From: Micromonospora antibiotica
GTDB lineage: Bacteria; Actinomycetota; Actinomycetes; Mycobacteriales; Micromonosporaceae
Direction: 5' to 3'
Assembly: GCF_017599305.1 (NCBI RefSeq)
Contig: NZ_JAGFWR010000028.1
Location: 20,479-84,478 of the forward strand
DNA: 64,000 nt
Made by a program: the position numbers and the translations under genes. A model generated the notes under the pieces. That model was not told where the DNA came from. It did not search any database and saw only the letters and a list, made by a program, of their open reading frames with translations. Shown here piece after piece: positions 8,833-16,827 of this stretch. Within the stretch, counting starts at the first letter, position 1. The number at the start of each line of letters is the position of its first letter.

Positions 8833-9390
8833 TCAGCCGGCGCGGCGGTAGTGCATGGCCACCGCGCCGTTGCGGAGCGGCTGCGCCGAGATCAACTCGA
8901 GCTGGCGCGTGCCGGGCAGCCCGCTCTCGTACAGCGTCGGGCCGTGGCCGGCGATCCGGGGGTGGACGAGCATCCGGTACTCGTCGATCAGGTCCAGCCG
9001 GTCCAGCTCGGCCGCGAGACCGACGCTGCCGAGGAGAATCCCGGCCGGGGTCGCGTCCTTGATCTTCTGTATGCCTTCGCGCAGGTCGCCGGTGATGTGG
9101 TGGCTGTTGGTCCAGGGGAAGTCGGTGCGCGTCATCGACACCACGTACTTCGGTTTGGACTCCAGCGTGACCGCCCACTCCGTCGTCGTCGGTGGGGCTT
9201 CCAGGTCACCACGGGCGACGGCCGGCCAGAAGCTCTCCATCATCTCGTAGGTGACGCGGCCCCACAGCATCGCCCCGCTCTCGTCCAGAAGTCGGGTGAA
9301 GAGCGCGTGTGTCTCGTCGTCGACGATCCCCTCCTGGTGGTCGACGCAACCGTCCAGGGTGACGTTGATGCTGAAGGTGAGCAGTCCCAT
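8833..9390 (-). CDS. Dihydrofolate-reductase-fold (RibD C-terminal-like) reductase
   Basis: This 185-residue protein matches the stand-alone RibD_C/YwjB-type reductase family common in actinobacteria. It has an N-terminal FSINVTLDGCVDH strand, a central GRVTYEMMESFWP segment, an NADPH-binding ILLGSVGLAAELDRLDLIDE stretch and a C-terminal LELISAQPLRNGAVAMHY strand. Members are assumed to reduce small substrates with NADPH, and few have known physiological roles. It is transcribed alone. A terminator lies right downstream, and the upstream neighbour on the same strand (carrier protein gene) is 170 bp away. The start is ATG 9390. The general fold is assigned with good confidence, the substrate with none. 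Confidence 0.8.
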   Translation of the reverse strand: MGLLTFSINVTLDGCVDHQEGIVDDETHALFTRLLDESGAMLWGRVTYEMMESFWPAVARGDLEAPPTTTEWAVTLESKPKYVVSMTRTDFPWTNSHHITGDLREGIQKIKDATPAGILLGSVGLAAELDRLDLIDEYRMLVHPRIAGHGPTLYESGLPGTRQLELISAQPLRNGAVAMHYRRAG

Positions 9391-9559
9391 GGCCGGCGAG
9401 TCTAACCCCGCTGACGGCGCGGTCCGGCCACGACATGCACGTCGAGACAGCGCCGAAGTGCGGTCCGCCGCAGCACCGTCCGCTGGTCGGTGAGGGCCGA
9501 CCGTGGTTGGTCGGTGCAGGCGCGCACGGACGAGGTCGGCGCTGTCCGGCGCGACCGGA

Positions 9560-9844
9560 TCAACCCACGGTCTGCCCGGTGCGCGGGGAGGGATCGCCCA
9601 TCAGGTCCTGGACCACGGCCCACAGGTGGCCGGCACCGGAGAACAACGCGGGGTCGAACACCTCGTCGCCGAAGTCGACACCGAACTCCTTCTCCAACTC
9701 CGCCAGGAGCGCTGTCGCCCGCAACGAGTCCAGGCCGAGGTCGACGAGCGGCTCCGCCGGGATGTCCTGATCCGCGGAGAGCGCCGCCAGGTAACGGCGC
9801 AGGATCGCCTCGAACGGCGTCGGCCAGGTGGTGGGTGACGACAT
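9560..9844 (-). CDS. Acyl/peptidyl carrier protein
   Basis: This 94-residue carrier protein has the phosphopantetheine attachment site in LVDLGLDSLRATALL (Ser40). Its ATG directly follows the TAG stop of the adenylation gene (TAG-ATG, no gap), so the pair is translationally coupled. It most likely holds the amino acid activated by that adenylation protein as a thioester, acting as a free-standing T domain. No condensation, thioesterase or reductase domain is attached. A longer tail after the helical core (GDPSPRTGQTVG) has no recognised function. Fold and role are clear. The cargo is inferred from gene order. Confidence 0.85.
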   Translation of the reverse strand: MSSPTTWPTPFEAILRRYLAALSADQDIPAEPLVDLGLDSLRATALLAELEKEFGVDFGDEVFDPALFSGAGHLWAVVQDLMGDPSPRTGQTVG

Positions 9845-11455
9845 CTAGGTCTCCGTCCTGGGCGGGGCCGCATCGGCATGGTCGAGGAACCGTCGGGTCA
9901 GCGCCGGATAGTCGATCTTGCCGTTGCTGTTCGTGTCGATCGCGTCCACCGCGAGCCACCGCGTCGGCAACATGTACGGGGGCAACGTCCGGGCCAGTGC
10001 GGACCGTACCGCCGCGTGGTCCGGCGGCCGGTCGCCGGCGGCCACGTAGGCGAGGCCGATCTCGCGCCCGGCGGCCTCGGGGGAGTCCACCGCCACGATC
10101 GCCACGTCGGCGAACTCCGACAGTTGCCGCGCCACCCGCGCGATCTCGTCCAGTTCGACCCGGTAACCGCGGGACTTGATCTGCCGGTCACCACGACCGT
10201 GGAAGTGGGCGAGCCCCTGCTCGTCGATGCTGGCCCGGTCCCCGGTGCGGTACCAGCGGGTGGAGTCGTCACCCTCGACGGTGCCGAACACCGCCGCCGT
10301 CTCCGTCGGGCTCCGCCAGTACCCCGGGCTGAGTCCGACCCCGGCAATGTGGAGGTCACCGACCATGCCGGTCGGCAGCGGCCGGCGGTGTTCGTCGAAC
10401 ACCCCCAGGCGCTCACCGGGCAGCGCGGTGCCGATCGGCACGTCGGCACCCGGTGCCGGCATCGACCCGACGTCGTAGTAACTGCTCGCGACAGTGGTCT
10501 CGGTGGGCCCGTAGAGGTTGGTGAACCGCACGTGCGGCAGGTTCGCCATCCAGTGGCGCAGGCCGTCGACCGGAAAGGCGTCCCCGCACCAGATCAACCG
10601 GCGAAGCTCCGGCATGTCCCGTACCACCCCACGGTTGGCCATCGCCATGAGAACCGACGGCACGGACGACCACTGGGTCAGCCGCGACTCACGGATGAAC
10701 CGCGCCAGCAGATCAGGTACGAGGTTGTAGTGCGCCGGGACCAGGTGCAGCGACGCGCCGGCCGCCACGGCCGAGTAGATGTCGAGTACGGAGAAGTCGA
10801 ACGACAGGGCCGAGTGGCAGGAGAGCCGGTCCACGCTGGTCAGTCCGAAGTGTTCCCGCGCCCAGGAAGCCAGCCACAGCACGCTCTCGTGCGTGATCGG
10901 CACCCCCTTCGGCACCCCTGTCGAACCTGAGGTGAAGAGCAGGTACGCGAGGTCGGTGGCGGTCGGTTCGGTGGCCGGTGGCGTGGCCGGTGCGGCGGCG
11001 ATCTCGGCCGCCACGACGTCCTGCGGTCGCCGGGCCTCCGGCGGCGGATCGGTGAGCCAGACCGTGACGGCCGACGGACCGTCCCAGCACTGCCGGAGCA
11101 GGCGGTGGGTGGCGGCGTCACCGATGGTCAACCGTGGCTCGGCCGCGACGATCCGGGGCCGCAGCCGGGCCGGCGGACCGGCGGTGTCCAACGGAACGTA
11201 GACGCCGCGGCACTTCAACACCGCGAAGATGGCGCAGATCGCCGCGGCGGACCGGGGGAGCAGGAGGACGACCCGGTCACCCGGCCGGAGTCCACGGGCC
11301 GCCAGGACGTGGGCGAGGCGGCTGCTCTCCCGCTCCAGGTCGCCGTAGGTCAGCACACCGCCCTCGTCGGCCACCGCCACACTCGACGCATCACGCTCGG
11401 CCTGTTCGCGGACCAGGTCGACGAGGCTGCCACGTGCCACGGCCGGTATCCCCAT
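9845..11455 (-). CDS. Free-standing NRPS-type adenylation enzyme
   Basis: This 536-residue protein has the full set of ANL/NRPS core motifs: A3 LLFTSGSTGVPKGV (about 171-184), A4 ALSFDFSVLDI, A5 NLYGPTETT (about 312-320), A7 YRTGDRA, A8 GRGDRQIKSRGYRVELDEI (about 412-430), and A10 NSNGKIDY with the catalytic Lys (about 509-516). The Asp of FDFSV at the first specificity-pocket position fits an alpha-amino acid substrate. A hand-aligned pocket (D, F, L, S, I, C, L, V, A) matches no code I recall. It would activate the amino acid as AMP ester and load the adjacent carrier protein. It is transcribed away from the diiron/FAAL operon across a 290-bp divergent region. No condensation domain exists in the cluster. 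Confidence 0.9.
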   Translation of the reverse strand: MGIPAVARGSLVDLVREQAERDASSVAVADEGGVLTYGDLERESSRLAHVLAARGLRPGDRVVLLLPRSAAAICAIFAVLKCRGVYVPLDTAGPPARLRPRIVAAEPRLTIGDAATHRLLRQCWDGPSAVTVWLTDPPPEARRPQDVVAAEIAAAPATPPATEPTATDLAYLLFTSGSTGVPKGVPITHESVLWLASWAREHFGLTSVDRLSCHSALSFDFSVLDIYSAVAAGASLHLVPAHYNLVPDLLARFIRESRLTQWSSVPSVLMAMANRGVVRDMPELRRLIWCGDAFPVDGLRHWMANLPHVRFTNLYGPTETTVASSYYDVGSMPAPGADVPIGTALPGERLGVFDEHRRPLPTGMVGDLHIAGVGLSPGYWRSPTETAAVFGTVEGDDSTRWYRTGDRASIDEQGLAHFHGRGDRQIKSRGYRVELDEIARVARQLSEFADVAIVAVDSPEAAGREIGLAYVAAGDRPPDHAAVRSALARTLPPYMLPTRWLAVDAIDTNSNGKIDYPALTRRFLDHADAAPPRTET

Positions 11456-11612
11456 GGCGGGCCTCCCCTCCGGACCTCGTAGTCGGTGACACCGACGAAA
11501 ATTCCTGCCTTTCTACCACACGAACATTTCCACAGAGGACACGGCGACGCACGGTCGGAGCACAGCGAACTCGCTGCCCGAGCTCCTGTTCAAGCAGTGT
11601 CCGAGACCCTGC

Positions 11613-11641
11613 TTGACACCCGGCACCCGCTCGCCGATTCT
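11613..11641 (+). promoter_or_regulatory. Candidate promoter of the diiron-carrier-FAAL operon
   Basis: TTGACA (11613-11618) is followed after 17 bp by GATTCT (11636-11641), about 100 bp before the GTG start at 11745. The -35 box is perfect and the -10 box weak. It lies in the 290-bp divergent region that must also serve the adenylation/carrier pair on the other strand. Confidence 0.4.
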
Positions 11642-11744
11642 CTAGGTGATCACTGGTCGATGTCGATCCTCCGGTCGATCCCACTGCCGGCTGCCACCGG
11701 TGCGGCCCCGTGACGCAGGGCGGCCACGGGAAAGGAGTCCCACG

Positions 11745-12704
11745 GTGACGGCCGTTCTCGACGAACAGCTCATCGACGACCGGGAGACCACTCCCGAGAG
11801 CCTGTACCTGCGCTGGGAGCGGCAGAACTGGTCCACCCAGGACCTGGCGATGGCCGCCGACCGACCGGCGTGGCAGGCGCTGCGGCCCTTCCTCCACCAG
11901 GAACTCAGGGCCGCTCTCGTCGAACTCGCCGTCGGTGAGGTCGCCGTCGCCCGACTACTGACCCCCCTGGTGTACGCGGCCCCCACCCAGGCCGCCCAGT
12001 TCTACCTCTCCAGCCAGCTCGTGGACGAGAGCCGCCACAGCATCTTCTTCCTCGGCTACCTCCAGGCGGTGGAGGGATCCACCGAGCCAACCCACGCGTA
12101 CGCGCGACGGTGCCGGGCGGACGCCTCCGCCGCCACCGTGGAGCTGTTCGACGCGTACCTGCTGGAACAGACCGAACGGGTACGCCGCGACCCGGACGAC
12201 CTCGACGCCTGGTACGCCGCGGTGACCACCTACCACGTGGTGGCCGAGGGGGCCCTCGCGTTGGTCGTGCTCCGCTCGGTGGCCGAAGCGGTCCGCCGTT
12301 GCGGGCAGTTGCCCGTGCTGGCCGAGGGACTGCGCAACGTGATCCGCGACGAGTCCCGGCACGTCGGTTTCGGCGTCTGGGCGATGCGCCACGCGGTGGT
12401 CGACGGTCGCCGCCGGCTCGTCGGCGACCAGGTCCTCGACGCCGTCCCGTACGTGGTCCACGTGCTGGTCGGACCGGAGCGGCGCAACCCGTCGGCGCTG
12501 CCGATGGTGGTGCGGGCCCGCGGCCGGCAACTACGCGACCAGTGGGACACCGCCCGGGACGCGCTGCTGCGTCGCGTGCGCGCCGCCGGTCTCGACGACG
12601 TCGACGCACAGGTCACCGAGGTGTGGCACGCCGCCGAGGAGCGGGCCGTCGCCGACTACGAGAACCGTCACGGCGTGCCACATCCGATCCGGAGCCTGAA
12701 CTGA
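11745..12704 (+). CDS. R2-like (ferritin-fold) diiron protein, putative oxygenase/desaturase
   Basis: GTG 11745, preceded by AAAGGAG (11731-11737), starts a 319-residue helical protein. It carries a complete R2-type diiron ligand set: Glu65, then Glu95/His98 in DESRH, then Glu168, then Glu203/His206 in a second DESRH. The 30- and 35-residue spacings match ribonucleotide-reductase small subunits and R2-like oxidases. No large subunit is nearby, so a nucleotide-reductase role is unlikely. Position at the head of an operon with a carrier protein and FAAL suggests oxidation (hydroxylation, desaturation or C-C cleavage) of a carrier-bound fatty acyl chain or aminoacyl group. The end of the gene lies within a 21-bp tandem repeat. 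Confidence 0.8.
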   Translation: MTAVLDEQLIDDRETTPESLYLRWERQNWSTQDLAMAADRPAWQALRPFLHQELRAALVELAVGEVAVARLLTPLVYAAPTQAAQFYLSSQLVDESRHSIFFLGYLQAVEGSTEPTHAYARRCRADASAATVELFDAYLLEQTERVRRDPDDLDAWYAAVTTYHVVAEGALALVVLRSVAEAVRRCGQLPVLAEGLRNVIRDESRHVGFGVWAMRHAVVDGRRRLVGDQVLDAVPYVVHVLVGPERRNPSALPMVVRARGRQLRDQWDTARDALLRRVRAAGLDDVDAQVTEVWHAAEERAVADYENRHGVPHPIRSLN

Positions 12705-12752
12705 GGAAACCGGAGCCCGAACTCAGGAAACCGGAGCCCGAACTGAGGAAAA
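12690..12752 (+). repeat. Three tandem 21-bp repeats between diiron and carrier-protein genes
   Basis: Units 12690-12710, 12711-12731 and 12732-12752 differ at only a few bases (core CGGAGCCCGAACTGAGGAAA). The first covers the last codons and stop of the diiron gene. Each unit carries a GAGGAAA- or CAGGAAA-like sequence, so the array multiplies a potential ribosome-binding region ahead of the carrier protein start at 12767. Confidence 0.75.
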
Positions 12753-12766
12753 AGGGAGAAAGTCCG

Positions 12767-13009
12767 ATGGCAGAGCCCGTCGAGGTGACGGTCCGCCAAC
12801 TGGTGGCCAGCATGGCACCCCACCCGGGCGGGGACGTCACCGACGGCCAGCGACTCGTCGACGACCTGCACTTCGACTCGCTCGCACTGATCGAACTGGC
12901 GGTCGCGTTGGAGAGAAGGTTCGACCTGGCACCGATCTCCGACGACGAGGCGATGGACGTCGTCACGGTCGCCGACGTGGTGGCGCTGGTCAGCCAGGCA
13001 ACCGGATGA
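12767..13009 (+). CDS. Acyl carrier protein
   Basis: This 80-residue carrier protein has the phosphopantetheine Ser38 in DDLHFDSLALIEL. ATG 12767 is preceded by AGGGAGAAAG. It is followed after 7 bp by the FAAL gene, the usual partner that loads acyl-AMP onto a dedicated ACP. It probably presents a fatty acyl chain to the diiron protein and later to the amide-forming or thioesterase step. The frame is open upstream through the tandem repeats, where it would read RKPEPEL repeats. The ATG choice rests on the ribosome site and on the normal ACP N-terminus. Confidence 0.88.
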   Translation: MAEPVEVTVRQLVASMAPHPGGDVTDGQRLVDDLHFDSLALIELAVALERRFDLAPISDDEAMDVVTVADVVALVSQATG

Positions 13010-13016
13010 CGACACC

Positions 13017-14735
13017 ATGAGCCTGACCGGCTGGCTCACCGAGCCGCGCACCGGCCACGGGCTGCGGGTGGCCACCGACGACGCCGGTTGGGCCCGGCAC
13101 GACTTCCCCTCGCTCGCCGCCGCTGCACTGGCCGTGGCGGGACTGCTGCGCCACACGGGACTGCGCCGGGGTGAGGTGGTCTCGCTCCTGCTGGTGTCAC
13201 CGGAGACGTTCCTGGCCGGCTTCTTCGGGGTGCTGGCAGCCGGTGGTGTGGTCAACCCGATGCCACCGCCCGCCGGGCTCGGCGCGGGTGCGGCGTACCC
13301 GGAGCAACTGACCCACCTGATGCGGGTCGCCGGCACCCACACCGTGCTCGTCGACCCGCACCTGGCCGGGACCGCCCGCAGCGCCGCAGCCGCCGCCGGA
13401 CTGGCGGTGACCGTGCTGACCGTCGCGGGTCCCGACCAGCCGGGCGACGTGCGGCCGGGCCGTCCCGCCACGCCTGCCGTCGACGACCCGACGCCACCGG
13501 CCGGGGACGAGGTGGCACTGGTCCAGTTCACCTCCGGATCGTCCGGCCACCCCCGGGCGGTGGCGATCCGCGCCGACAACCTCCTGGCCAACATCACCGC
13601 GATCCGCCGCTGGCTCGACATGGGCGCTGCGGACGTGACCGCCACCTGGCTGCCGACCTACCACGACATGGGGCTGATCGGCTGCACCCTCGCTCCGGTG
13701 CTCAACCAGAGCGACATCCTGGCCATGCGACCGGACCAGTTCATCCGTTCGCCCCGACGCTGGCTGTCCTGCTTCGGCGAGTGGGGGGCGACGCTGACCG
13801 CCGCACCCACCTTCGGCTACGCCTACGCCGGCCGGCGGATCGGCCCGGCCGAGCTGGCCGGAATGGACTTCAGTCACTGGCGGGCCGCGATCGTCGGAGC
13901 CGAACGGGTCAGCCGACGCACCCTGGAGTCGTTCGCGGCGCTGCTCGGCCCGCACGGGTTCCGCACCCGCACCTTCCTCCCCGCGTACGGGCTGGCCGAG
14001 AACACCCTCGTCGCGACCGGCCTGCACCTGGCGCCACCACCGGTGGCGCTGCGGGTCGCCGGCGAGCTGCGCCCCGGCGAGCCGGTCGAGGTGAGCGCCG
14101 TCGAGGAGGTCGGGACCGACCCGTCGGCCGACGACGACTGGTTGATCGGCTGCGGCGATGCCCGCGACGGTGTCGCGGTGACCATCGTCGACGACGAGGG
14201 CCGACCGCTGCCGCCCGACGTCGTCGGGGAGATCGCACTGACCGGCCGGTCGATGGCCGCCGGATACCACGGGGCCGACGCCCCTGACGCCGCCTTCGCC
14301 GAGGGCCGGCTGCGCACCGGCGACCACGGCTTCCTCCACGACGGCCAACTGTTCGTCCTCGGCCGGGCCGGCGACAGCCTCAAGGTACGCGGACGCAACC
14401 TCTACGCGGAGGACCTGGAGGCCCGCCTCGCCGGCGTCGACGGCCTCTCCCCGGAACGCGTCGTGGTCCTGGCCGGGTCAGCCGGCCACACACCCGTACT
14501 GCACGCGCTGATCCGGCAGCGGCCGGGTCCGTGGGCCGCGGAGGTCGCGCGGATACTCGGCCGGGAGGGCGGCCCCGGCGTACGGGTCCGGGTGCTCAGC
14601 GTGCCCGCGCCCGCGGTGGCGCGTACCACCAGCGGCAAACCACGACGGCGGCCCATGTTCCGGGCCGCCACGGACGGCTCCCTCCCCGGCGAGGTGCTCT
14701 ACGACTCCGCCGAGCCCGGGGCGTGGCCGCGGTGA
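13017..14735 (+). CDS. Fatty-acyl-AMP ligase (FAAL)
   Basis: This 572-residue ANL enzyme has VQFTSGSSGHPRAVAI (about 169-184), the FAAL-type LPTYHDMGLIG motif (about 212-222), AYGLAENTL and the hinge GRAGDSLKVRGRNLYAEDLE. The HDMGL signature and the lack of an NRPS-type LFTSGSTG/K-rich A3 mark it as a fatty-acyl-AMP ligase, not an amino-acid adenylation domain. FAALs convert free fatty acids to acyl-AMP and pass them to a carrier protein rather than CoA. Here the ACP at 12767-13009 is the obvious acceptor. The stop overlaps the next start (GTGA), so it is coupled to the transglutaminase-like gene. Confidence 0.9.
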   Translation: MSLTGWLTEPRTGHGLRVATDDAGWARHDFPSLAAAALAVAGLLRHTGLRRGEVVSLLLVSPETFLAGFFGVLAAGGVVNPMPPPAGLGAGAAYPEQLTHLMRVAGTHTVLVDPHLAGTARSAAAAAGLAVTVLTVAGPDQPGDVRPGRPATPAVDDPTPPAGDEVALVQFTSGSSGHPRAVAIRADNLLANITAIRRWLDMGAADVTATWLPTYHDMGLIGCTLAPVLNQSDILAMRPDQFIRSPRRWLSCFGEWGATLTAAPTFGYAYAGRRIGPAELAGMDFSHWRAAIVGAERVSRRTLESFAALLGPHGFRTRTFLPAYGLAENTLVATGLHLAPPPVALRVAGELRPGEPVEVSAVEEVGTDPSADDDWLIGCGDARDGVAVTIVDDEGRPLPPDVVGEIALTGRSMAAGYHGADAPDAAFAEGRLRTGDHGFLHDGQLFVLGRAGDSLKVRGRNLYAEDLEARLAGVDGLSPERVVVLAGSAGHTPVLHALIRQRPGPWAAEVARILGREGGPGVRVRVLSVPAPAVARTTSGKPRRRPMFRAATDGSLPGEVLYDSAEPGAWPR

Positions 14736-15766
14736 GCGCGGTCACCGTGGCGGAGACCGACAGGTGGCTCGCCGCGCTGCGCCGCATCACCCTCGTCCCG
14801 CCGGCCCACCGCGAGGTCACCGTCGACCAGGCGGGCGCGCTGGGGCTGCTGCGTTGCTCCGCCGAGACGCTGGAGCTGCTGGTCGAAGCCGGGCTACCGG
14901 TCACCGGCGCGGGCGACGAACGGCGATTCTGCCACTACGACCTGATCAATCTGGGCCTCTACTCGGGCACCGGGAACAGCCTGCCGGAGATCGGCTGGGA
15001 GTTCGCGTTCCGGTTCTCCCTGAAGCCCGCCGCCACCTGGACGGAACCGAGGTCCTGGCGGATGACCGCGACGCTGCGGTGTCCGGACGGCGGATGCGGC
15101 GCGGACCCCGGCTGGCTGCTGCACCGACCGGTGCCGGAGCGCAGCGGTGGCACGGCCTCCGGCTGGACCAGCGCCGCCGGGCCCGTGACCCTGACCGACG
15201 ACGAGGTACGGCTCCCGGCCGTACCCGACCTGGTCGCCGTCGAACTGGACCTGGTCACCGCCGGCCGGGCGGACCGGATCGTCTCCCCCCGGTTGGCCCG
15301 GCTCTTCGCCGGTATCCGCCACGGCGGACCGCGTTTCCAGATGCTGCCGTCCAGTTGGCAGGTCGACCCGGACGACACGCTCGCCAACGGGGTGGTCAAC
15401 TGCGTCTCCGCCAGCCTGTATCTCGAACGGGAGTGCCGGGCCATGGGCTACGAGGCGTACGCCCGGCGGGGTTGGCTGATCGGGATGATGGACCTCGACC
15501 ACGCCTGGCTGGAGGTGCGCGACGACGACGGCCGGGTCAAGGCGGTGGACCCGGTGATGGCGCTGCTGGCCCGACTGCTTCCCGGCGACCGGACCGCCTA
15601 CGAGGATTTCTGCATCGGCTCCAGCCTCAACCGGGTGTTGCCCTGCGCCTGCCGGGCGGAGGGCCCGATGGCGGTACACCACTGCGCGGGCCGGACCCGT
15701 CCGGTCGCGGTGAGCACCACCATCAAGCCGCGGCGGCCCGGCCGACCACAGGGGCAGCTGCCGTGA
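14732..15766 (+). CDS. Transglutaminase-like protein, possible amide-forming enzyme
   Basis: GTG 14732 overlaps the FAAL stop and gives 344 residues. A papain-like transglutaminase core is visible: Cys224 in GVVNCVSASLYLE, His257 in DLDHAWLEV and Asp273 in VKAVDPV. The 33- and 16-residue spacings are typical. The N-terminal ~75 residues (QAGALGLLRCSAETLELLV, then RRFCHYDLINLGLY) resemble a small helix-turn-helix or MerR-like segment of unknown meaning. AdmF-type transglutaminase homologues make amide bonds between carrier-bound acyl and aminoacyl groups in andrimid-like pathways. In a cluster with two loaded carriers and no condensation domain, such a role is attractive but unproven. A protease-like or amide-hydrolase role is the alternative. 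Confidence 0.7.
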   Translation: MSAVTVAETDRWLAALRRITLVPPAHREVTVDQAGALGLLRCSAETLELLVEAGLPVTGAGDERRFCHYDLINLGLYSGTGNSLPEIGWEFAFRFSLKPAATWTEPRSWRMTATLRCPDGGCGADPGWLLHRPVPERSGGTASGWTSAAGPVTLTDDEVRLPAVPDLVAVELDLVTAGRADRIVSPRLARLFAGIRHGGPRFQMLPSSWQVDPDDTLANGVVNCVSASLYLERECRAMGYEAYARRGWLIGMMDLDHAWLEVRDDDGRVKAVDPVMALLARLLPGDRTAYEDFCIGSSLNRVLPCACRAEGPMAVHHCAGRTRPVAVSTTIKPRRPGRPQGQLP

Positions 15767-16521
15767 CCGTCGGGTCCAGGGTGTACCGCGCGGGCACCGA
15801 GGCGCGCTATCCGGCCATCACCCAGCGGGGCACCCTGAAACCGACCCAGCTGGTGCACCTCCTCGACGAGGTCTCCGCCGGCTGGTGGCAGGAGATGGCC
15901 GGCCTCGACCGCTGGTCCTACTTCGAACGGCACCGGGTCCGTGCCGTGGTGCGGTACGTGGAGGCCTACACCCCGCCGGTGCGGGTGCTCCCCGGAGCGC
16001 CGCTCGACGCCGAACTGGCCGTCACCCTCGGTCCTGACCGGCGTGGCTGGTACGGCGGGCACGACGAGCTGACCCTGCGCGCCGCCGACGGCACCGTGGT
16101 AGCGGTGTGGACCAGCAGATGGACCTGGTTGGACAGCGGCACCGGGGCACGACCCACACCGCGCACCGAGGCACCCCCGGGCTTCGGCGGCGACTCACCG
16201 CTGCTGCCGGAGTCGCCGCGACGACCCCGCAGCGGCGGAACCGAGACGGCGGGCTTCACCTTCAGCGACCGCGAGACGGATCTGAACGACCACGTCTTCT
16301 TCGCGTGCTACCTGGAGCGCGGCGAGAACGCGCTGGCCGACGCGGGGGTGCCGCCCGGCCGTACCGACACCAGCCGGTGCTGGTACCTGCGACCGGCGCG
16401 GGCCGGTCAGTCGATCACACCAGCGGTCACCAGGACCGAACGCGGGCACGTCGTCGAGCTGCGCTTCGGCCCCGGCGGTTTTCCGGCGGCGGTCTGTGAG
16501 TACACCAGCATCGAGCCGTGA
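15763..16521 (+). CDS. Acyl-ACP thioesterase-like double-hotdog protein
   Basis: GTG 15763 overlaps the previous stop (GTGA). The 252-residue protein has two hotdog-like halves. The first contains WYGGHDELTLRAADGTVVAVW and the second ETAGFTFSDRETDLNDHVFFACYLE, the arrangement of acyl-ACP thioesterases and 4-hydroxybenzoyl-CoA-type enzymes. It is the last gene of the operon, followed by a strong hairpin at 16592-16631. It could release the finished acyl product from the carrier protein, or supply free fatty acid to the FAAL. The family is fairly clear. Which thioester it cleaves is not. Confidence 0.75.
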   Translation: MTVGSRVYRAGTEARYPAITQRGTLKPTQLVHLLDEVSAGWWQEMAGLDRWSYFERHRVRAVVRYVEAYTPPVRVLPGAPLDAELAVTLGPDRRGWYGGHDELTLRAADGTVVAVWTSRWTWLDSGTGARPTPRTEAPPGFGGDSPLLPESPRRPRSGGTETAGFTFSDRETDLNDHVFFACYLERGENALADAGVPPGRTDTSRCWYLRPARAGQSITPAVTRTERGHVVELRFGPGGFPAAVCEYTSIEP

Positions 16522-16591
16522 CCGACCCGGAGCCGTGGCGGGCCGAACGGGATCACGCCGAAGGCGACGCGATCCTGCGGAGGCGGGCCGA

Positions 16592-16631
16592 CCGTCGGGG
16601 AGGCGCGGAGGTCGCCGCGCCTCCCCGACGG
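16592..16631 (+). terminator. Strong hairpin terminating the biosynthetic operon
   Basis: A perfect 17-bp stem is formed by CCGTCGGGGAGGCGCGG (16592-16608) and its complement (16615-16631) with a 6-nt loop. No T-run follows, as is common for actinobacterial terminators. It is the only clear element in the gene-free stretch 16522-16827. Confidence 0.65.
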
Positions 16632-16827
16632 GTCAGCCCGTCAGCGCGGGCACCGGTTCGCGACGCAGAGCGGCAGGACGTTAGGTAGTCGTCGCGGCCG
16701 TCGCCGTTCAGGTGCGTGTCTTTCCGAGCGGCTGCCGAGGATATTTGACGGGCAATCTGCCGCCCGGCCGCCAATTATCGGCGCTTCCGGGCTGGCTGAG
16801 GGAGCTGGGAGTTTGCCGCAGTGACTG

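Noticed and set aside
12110..12766. N-terminal extension of the ACP with RKPEPEL repeats
   Set aside because: The frame is open upstream, but the ribosome site and family length place the start at 12767. The repeats are better explained as a DNA-level tandem duplication.
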